This document shows positions 41,741 through 46,068 of a stretch of 46,068 bases of DNA, in pieces. Position 1 is the stretch's first letter, and each line of letters opens with the position of its first letter. The translations under genes were made by a program, and so were the position numbers. The DNA comes from Betaproteobacteria bacterium (GTDB lineage Bacteria; Pseudomonadota; Gammaproteobacteria; Burkholderiales; SG8-41), in assembly GCA_025356695.1 (NCBI GenBank), contig JANXSE010000027.1, forward strand, positions 1-46,068, written 5' to 3'. Below the pieces are notes generated by a model that saw only the letters and a list, made by a program, of their open reading frames with translations, made no database searches and was not told the DNA's origin.

Positions 41741-42928
41741 ATGCAAGGTCTGCAGTTGGAGCCGCGCCTGCAAGCGATCATGGCGCAGGAGTACCCGCGT
41801 TTTTCAGATGCTGAATATGCGCGGCGTCACGCATGTCTTGCCGAAGTCATGGTGAAAGCCGGCGTCGATTATCTATTGATTGTGACGAACAACCGTACCG
41901 GCAATGCCACGCAATGGGTCACCGGCTGGCCGGGCACCGTCGAAGCGTTGACCATTTTCAAGCCCGGCGAACGCATGACCATGCACATGGAGTGGCACAA
42001 CCACCTGCCGCTGGCGAAGCTCATCGCGCGCGACGTCGATGTGCGCTGGGGCGAACACGAAGGCATGAGCAAAACCATCTCCGAACTGAAACGTCGCGGC
42101 GCGCACAGCGTCGGCGTGATGGGGCCGCTGCCGGCGGGTAAGCTGCGTCAGCTTGAAAGCTTGTTCAAGGTGACAGCGCTTGATGCCGATTACACACGCT
42201 TGCGCATGATCAAGTCGGATGAGGAACTCGACTGGCTGCGCATCGGCGCGGCGTTAAGCGATGCGGGGCTCGCCGCACTGATCGCCGGCGCGCAGCCGGG
42301 GCTCGACGAGCGCGAACTATCGGCGTTGGTCGAGAGCGGCTACGTCAAGCACGGCGGCACCAACATGATTCACTACATCGGCTGCACCCCGATGGCGGCG
42401 CCGCATATTCACGTACCGCGCCAGCACCCGTCGCCGCGCAAGCTTGCAGTTGGCGACGTGCTGTTCTGTGAGCTGTCGGCATTCTGGTGGGATTACGCCG
42501 GGCAGGTGCTGCGCACCATGACCATAGGCGCCGAGCCGACGCCCTTGTATCGCGATCTCCATAAAACCGCCGAAGACGCATTCGATGCGGTGAGTAAAGT
42601 CATACGCCACGGCGCCACCATGCAGGAAATCATTGACGCCGCTTCAGTGATCGAAGCGCGCGGTTTTACGGTGTGCGACGATCTGCTGCACGGCTTCGGC
42701 GGCGGTTATTTTCAACCCATTCTCGGCAGCCGCAGCCGCCCGGCCGGAAAAATTCCGGACATGACGCTCGAAGAAAACATGACGCTGGTGCTGCAACCGA
42801 ATGTCACCACCACCGAAGCCGATGAGGAGAAACGCGCCGGTGTTCAGGTCGGGGAGATGCTGCGCGTGACGAAGACGGGGGTGGAGCGCATGCACGGCGC
42901 GGAGCGGAAGCTGTTTCGCATTCATTGA
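41741..42928 (+). CDS. M24-fold protein with strongly degenerate metal site
   Basis: 395 residues from the ATG at 41741, just past the oxidase stop; the upstream open stretch belongs to that gene. It has a creatinase N-domain (about 24-150) and a pita-bread domain. Aligning the five metal positions: D becomes E244 (FCELS), D becomes Q255 (DYAGQVLRT), H is kept (H317, HGFGGGYF), E becomes Q352 (LQPNV), and the last E is E372 (GEMLRVT). The 11-residue spacing of the first two positions is kept, so the alignment is sound. A dinuclear metallopeptidase is not expected; metal-free creatinase-like chemistry or a binding role is more likely. Coupled to the hydroxyacid oxidase gene. Confidence 0.82.
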   Translation: MQGLQLEPRLQAIMAQEYPRFSDAEYARRHACLAEVMVKAGVDYLLIVTNNRTGNATQWVTGWPGTVEALTIFKPGERMTMHMEWHNHLPLAKLIARDVDVRWGEHEGMSKTISELKRRGAHSVGVMGPLPAGKLRQLESLFKVTALDADYTRLRMIKSDEELDWLRIGAALSDAGLAALIAGAQPGLDERELSALVESGYVKHGGTNMIHYIGCTPMAAPHIHVPRQHPSPRKLAVGDVLFCELSAFWWDYAGQVLRTMTIGAEPTPLYRDLHKTAEDAFDAVSKVIRHGATMQEIIDAASVIEARGFTVCDDLLHGFGGGYFQPILGSRSRPAGKIPDMTLEENMTLVLQPNVTTTEADEEKRAGVQVGEMLRVTKTGVERMHGAERKLFRIH

Positions 42929-42995
42929 TGTGATCGATGCGGTTTGCTGTAGCCTTCTTTCCGCAAAACGGGGCAAGGATTAACCAGGAGATTTC

Positions 42996-43685
42996 ATGGC
43001 GGAATTAAAGGTGCTCGGCGCAGGGCCGGTCAAGCGTGGCGTCACGCAGGTTGCGGCACTGTTTGAAAAAAGCAGCGGCCATCGCGTGGTGGTGGAGTTT
43101 GTCGGCGCGCCGCTGGTGCGCGACCGCATTCTCGCCGGCGAGGCGGTGGATGTGGCGATCGTGCCATCGGCGACGATGGATGAATTCGTGAAAGAAGGCA
43201 AAGTCGCGGCGGAGTCGCGCGCAGTGCTCGGGCGCTCACGCATGGGGCTGGCGATGCGCAAGGGCGCCACGGCGCCTGATCTGTCGACGGCGGAGGCGTT
43301 CAAGCTGACCGTCGCCGCGGCTGACGCCGTGGTCGTGAACGTCGCCTCCAGCGGCAACTACGTGGTGAAACTCATCGAGAAACTCGGCTTCAGCGCTGAA
43401 CAAAAATCCATCCGGCAGCCGGATGCCGTGAAGGTCATGGATTACGTCGCCGCGTCACCGAAGAATCTGCTGGGTGCCGGGCAACTGCCGGAAATCCGCG
43501 AACTGATCGACAAGGGTGTCGCGATCGCGCTGGCCGGCGCGCTGCCCGACGAACTGCAAAGCATCACCGCCTATGACGCAGCGGTGCCGAAAGCCAGTGC
43601 CAATGCAGGCGTGGCCGCAACGTTCACTGCGTTTTTTGCCACACCCGCGGCGCGCGCGGCCATGGCTGCTACTGGGATTGACTGA
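42996..43685 (+). CDS. ModA-like type 2 solute-binding protein without signal peptide
   Basis: 229 residues. It has the binding-protein fold (LKVLGAGPVKRGVTQVAALFEK, then VEFVGAPLVRDRILAGEAVDVAIVP), like molybdate/tungstate or small-anion receptors and also like LysR ligand domains. It begins two residues before the first strand, so no export signal is present; the ribosome site (CAGGAG) 6 nt upstream fixes this start. No DNA-binding domain and no ABC partner are present. This is the second cytosolic binding-protein-like gene of the cluster, at the opposite end from the first. Function unknown. Confidence 0.75.
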   Translation: MAELKVLGAGPVKRGVTQVAALFEKSSGHRVVVEFVGAPLVRDRILAGEAVDVAIVPSATMDEFVKEGKVAAESRAVLGRSRMGLAMRKGATAPDLSTAEAFKLTVAAADAVVVNVASSGNYVVKLIEKLGFSAEQKSIRQPDAVKVMDYVAASPKNLLGAGQLPEIRELIDKGVAIALAGALPDELQSITAYDAAVPKASANAGVAATFTAFFATPAARAAMAATGID

Positions 43686-43818
43686 CCTCAAACGAAAGCG
43701 GCTGCGACAATAATTGCAAAGGGACGGGCGGCAGTGTTTTTTCGGATTAACCATGGGCTTTCCACGGATGCGCCGAATTAATCGAAACCGACTTCTTTAA
43801 TTCTGGAAATATCAAATT

Positions 43819-45582
43819 ATGAAAATTAAATCATTCGAGTTTTCACATATTAAAGCGTTCAGGTCGCTTGTGTTTGATCTAGAGAAAACATCGGTACTCA
43901 TCGGTCAAAATGATCATGGGAAATCGTCTATCCTTAAAGTTATAGACATTGTATTGAATCAGCTAGACGAAGAAACGCTTGCACTTGGTGCGCTACATCC
44001 AGACTTGGCAGAAAAGTTATTGCCGATTTTTCCCGTGAACGCGAAAGCTCGTCGCATTACGGTGCGTTATGAAGACGTGGGTGTGGAGAAAGCGCTTCAC
44101 ATTACAGTGAGAGCGGATCTCACCTTCACGGTGCTTGATAGTATTGCGAAAAATGCGAAAACAACGGGCAAGAGTTTGGCGACGCTCAGGCGTCTACGGG
44201 AGGACAATAGGTTTGTTCTGATCCCGGCATTGCGCGATGCTTCGTCGCCCAATTTTCAGGAACTTCTTTCGCGTATGCTCAGAGAGCATGGGCTGTCCAA
44301 GATGATCCCTCAAAAAGCAGGTGGGACTCCAAAGGAATATCGCGTGTTAAAAGAAATTCGCGATAAGGTCTCCACAACTATCCGGCCATATATTAACGAC
44401 GCACTGCTCCCCGAGATCGAAAGGCACTTCGGGTTTAAGACACAGCATAAACTTGCGCTGAAATTCGATGTTGATGTTCAAGACGTTGGCGAATGGATTA
44501 TGGATAACCTCCGCCTCGGATTCCAAATGACGGCAGATGGCCAATCAACTTTGGCTCTTTCCGAAGCTGGATCGGGCGTTCAAAGCGGAGTGCTCCTCGC
44601 GCTTCATCGCTTGGAGCAAAAGGCAGCAGAGAATCCAAAAGTGCAGTTCATACTGGCCGTGGAGGAGCCGGAAGCGTTTTTGCATCCGCAACGGCAGAAA
44701 GAACTTTATCAGGATATCCAATCGGCCCAATCTGAAAACTTACGCGTTATTGTGACGACGCACAGCCCGTATATCGTAGGTGAGACGCCGTTTTCTCGTT
44801 TGGGATTGGTGAGGAAGCAAGAAATGTATTCGGCTTTGCATGTCCCGGCAATTGCCTCAAAAAAAGAGCAAGAGATGTTCGATGCCTATAGCAATGAGGT
44901 AAATGCGCTCCTGTTTTTTGCCGAGAAAGTGGTTCTTGTAGAAGGGGAGTCAGATGCGCGAGTCATTCGAGTTCTTTTGCAAAAAAAAATGAAGGCAGAG
45001 GCTCACCGCATATCCATAATTTCTTCCGCTGGTAACGCAAATTTTTCGCCATTTCTCCGCATGATTCGATCGTGGCGTGAGGCAAAAATCCCCCATCTCA
45101 TCGTCACTGATTTTGACTCCCTCACCACATCAACTGATAGAGCTGTGATTGTCGGAGCTGAAGCGGCAGGGTATGTGCTTCCAGGGAAAGCGGCGCTGCA
45201 TGCCAAAATTGATGCGGCGTTAGATAAAGACGAAAAAGAATTTAATGCGGCTGCGCTTGAAGCGAAGACGCAATTTTCCGCTGCTGGTTTAAACGTCTTC
45301 GTGTTTACGTCGGACTTGGAATATTCTCTTATTACTGCGGAGAACAAAGCGGCGGCGGCCAAGGTTCTAACGGCTATTGCTACAAATAACGTGAACTATG
45401 AGATTGGTTACGATTTAAACCAATTGCGAAGGCAGATCGGAAGCAAAGGAGTGCCGATGAATTTAATGGACAAGCCACCATTCAAAAAACCTTTCGTTCA
45501 TCAGAAAATCGCTGACACGGTCAATCTCGCACAAGCGCATGGCGACATTGGCCGCTTGCTTGAGGCGATTGTCGCCTTATAA
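43819..45582 (+). CDS. OLD-family ATP-dependent nuclease (ABC ATPase plus TOPRIM)
   Basis: 587 residues. Walker A is G29-S36 (GQNDHGKS), the signature-like SGVQSG follows at 252-257, Walker B at 278-286 (FILAVEEPEAF), and the H-loop TTHS at 313-316. The C-terminal TOPRIM nuclease has E375 (VEGESDA) and D431-x-D433 (TDFDS). This layout is shared by OLD of phage P2, GajA of Gabija and other anti-phage ATPases; 587 residues is close to GajA size. Next gene is not a GajB-type helicase. The base composition is visibly more AT-rich than in the genes before it and codon use differs, a sign of transfer. The 133 bp upstream hold no clear promoter. Confidence 0.88.
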   Translation: MKIKSFEFSHIKAFRSLVFDLEKTSVLIGQNDHGKSSILKVIDIVLNQLDEETLALGALHPDLAEKLLPIFPVNAKARRITVRYEDVGVEKALHITVRADLTFTVLDSIAKNAKTTGKSLATLRRLREDNRFVLIPALRDASSPNFQELLSRMLREHGLSKMIPQKAGGTPKEYRVLKEIRDKVSTTIRPYINDALLPEIERHFGFKTQHKLALKFDVDVQDVGEWIMDNLRLGFQMTADGQSTLALSEAGSGVQSGVLLALHRLEQKAAENPKVQFILAVEEPEAFLHPQRQKELYQDIQSAQSENLRVIVTTHSPYIVGETPFSRLGLVRKQEMYSALHVPAIASKKEQEMFDAYSNEVNALLFFAEKVVLVEGESDARVIRVLLQKKMKAEAHRISIISSAGNANFSPFLRMIRSWREAKIPHLIVTDFDSLTTSTDRAVIVGAEAAGYVLPGKAALHAKIDAALDKDEKEFNAAALEAKTQFSAAGLNVFVFTSDLEYSLITAENKAAAAKVLTAIATNNVNYEIGYDLNQLRRQIGSKGVPMNLMDKPPFKKPFVHQKIADTVNLAQAHGDIGRLLEAIVAL

Positions 45583-45748
45583 AGGCCGAATTCCCCCAAA
45601 TATAGTGGAGTCCAATAAATGAGGACGGAGTAAATATAGGTGTCGTCGACTCGATACCCTCGATTCTGGCCCTAATTATTTCATGACGATTAGTAATCGC
45701 GGGAGCGATATTGACATCGACTAGTTTGATGCAACCCGGAGGATGACC

Positions 45749-46068
45749 ATGGCAACCGCTTCTCGTAGTTATCCCAAGAAAGTTTTCGCAAAACACATAA
45801 GGGCTGCGGCAAAAAAATGGGATTCTCTAGGAGGTGTATTTAAAACGTTTCGCCGGTCTGTGCTCTACGATGTCAGGATTGGTAAAAGGCTATATCCCCC
45901 TAAGGCCATTTCAAGTATCGCGCATGGCTTGGCGACTGGGCGTGATTTAGGAACACAAGAACTTCATGGTGCAAGGGAGGGGACATGGCATAGACGGCTT
46001 AGGCAGCTCGGCTTCAACATTGTCAATAAGCGTCGAAAAAAATCACGTGTATCTGAGGCGAATGTCAA
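45749..46068 (+). CDS. N-terminal part of a McrA/HNH-type restriction protein (3' end missing)
   Basis: 106 codons are open to the window edge from an ATG at 45749 with GGAGG 6 nt upstream (an in-frame ATG at 45743 overlaps that site). Basic N-terminus, then YPPKAISSIAHGLATGR and a segment ending WHRRLRQLGFNIV. The YPPK-A-x2-x2-A block followed by a short loop and R-x2-LGF is the pattern I know from the N-terminal head domain of ScoMcrA-like and other HNH restriction enzymes that read modified DNA. The nuclease domain itself is beyond the edge, so the assignment is tentative. It follows the OLD nuclease by 166 bp of unassigned AT-rich sequence and shares its composition. Confidence 0.55.
   Translation, partial: MATASRSYPKKVFAKHIRAAAKKWDSLGGVFKTFRRSVLYDVRIGKRLYPPKAISSIAHGLATGRDLGTQELHGAREGTWHRRLRQLGFNIVNKRRKKSRVSEANV

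Noticed and set aside
43819..45582. Calling the OLD nuclease GajA of a Gabija system
   Set aside because: Size and domains fit, but Gabija needs a UvrD-like GajB next to it and the following gene is different.
1..46068. tRNA, rRNA, CRISPR arrays, insertion sequences and integrase genes
   Set aside because: Looked for on both strands; no cloverleaf-like, repeat-spacer or transposase-like signal was found by reading, although a short RNA gene could be missed without a covariance search.

Overview
The window (about 46 kb, GC-rich, tightly packed genes) looks like a betaproteobacterial chromosome, probably of Burkholderiales type. The reasons are six Bug-type (TTT family) periplasmic receptors, a DsbB, an ArfB, a YdcH-like protein, IorAB-type molybdenum hydroxylase subunits, a cytochrome c', and extended -10 promoters of the TGnTAGAAT kind. 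This assignment is inferred from gene content; no marker gene for taxonomy (rRNA, ribosomal protein) lies in the window and I see no tRNA, rRNA, CRISPR array or transposase.

Left part (1-6063): the end of a Nudix ADP-ribose pyrophosphatase gene, then a possible diffusible-signal-factor (DSF) locus. It holds an RpfF-like crotonase (2623-3576, minus), downstream of it on the same strand a MerR-HTH/PAS/GGDEF/EAL protein (451-2430), with a good intrinsic terminator between the two, and divergent to rpfF an Aas-like acyltransferase/acyl-ACP synthetase (3877-6063). Together they could make a fatty-acid signal, recycle the free fatty acids released by its synthase, and link the signal to cyclic di-GMP.

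Middle part (6080-18695): mostly housekeeping or single-purpose genes. These are a tiny RRM-like protein, a cytochrome c' and a dihaem cytochrome c, arfB, dsbB, an ACMSD-like amidohydrolase, a YdcH-like protein, a two-gene molybdenum hydroxylase, a PLP ammonia-lyase, a membrane-anchored spermidine-synthase-like protein, an alpha/beta-hydrolase-fold protein that has lost its nucleophile serine, and a GntR/FCD regulator.

Right part (18705-43685): 22 genes on the plus strand with gaps of mostly under 90 bp and several overlaps. They start from a promoter that faces away from the gntR gene, and the intergenic region carries a palindrome placed inside the gntR promoter. The genes encode DoxX, two solute-binding-like proteins without signal peptides, six Bug receptors (but no TctA/TctB membrane partners), two alpha/beta hydrolases, a Tat-exported LVIVD-repeat protein, two M24-fold proteins with broken metal sites, the E1alpha, E1beta and E2 subunits of a 2-oxoacid dehydrogenase, two tandem exported amidohydrolases, a 3-hydroxyisobutyrate-dehydrogenase-like protein, an aldo/keto reductase and an FMN-dependent 2-hydroxyacid oxidase. 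This reads as a large catabolic cluster for an unknown organic acid or ester/amide. A plausible logic is capture outside, hydrolysis by exported enzymes, oxidation of a 2-hydroxyacid to a 2-oxoacid, and conversion of that to an acyl-CoA. The substrate cannot be read from sequence.

Right edge (43819-46068): base composition drops and two defence-type genes follow: a complete OLD-family ATPase/TOPRIM nuclease and the start of a protein resembling the N-terminal head domain of McrA-like HNH restriction enzymes, cut by the window end. This looks like the edge of an acquired defence island.
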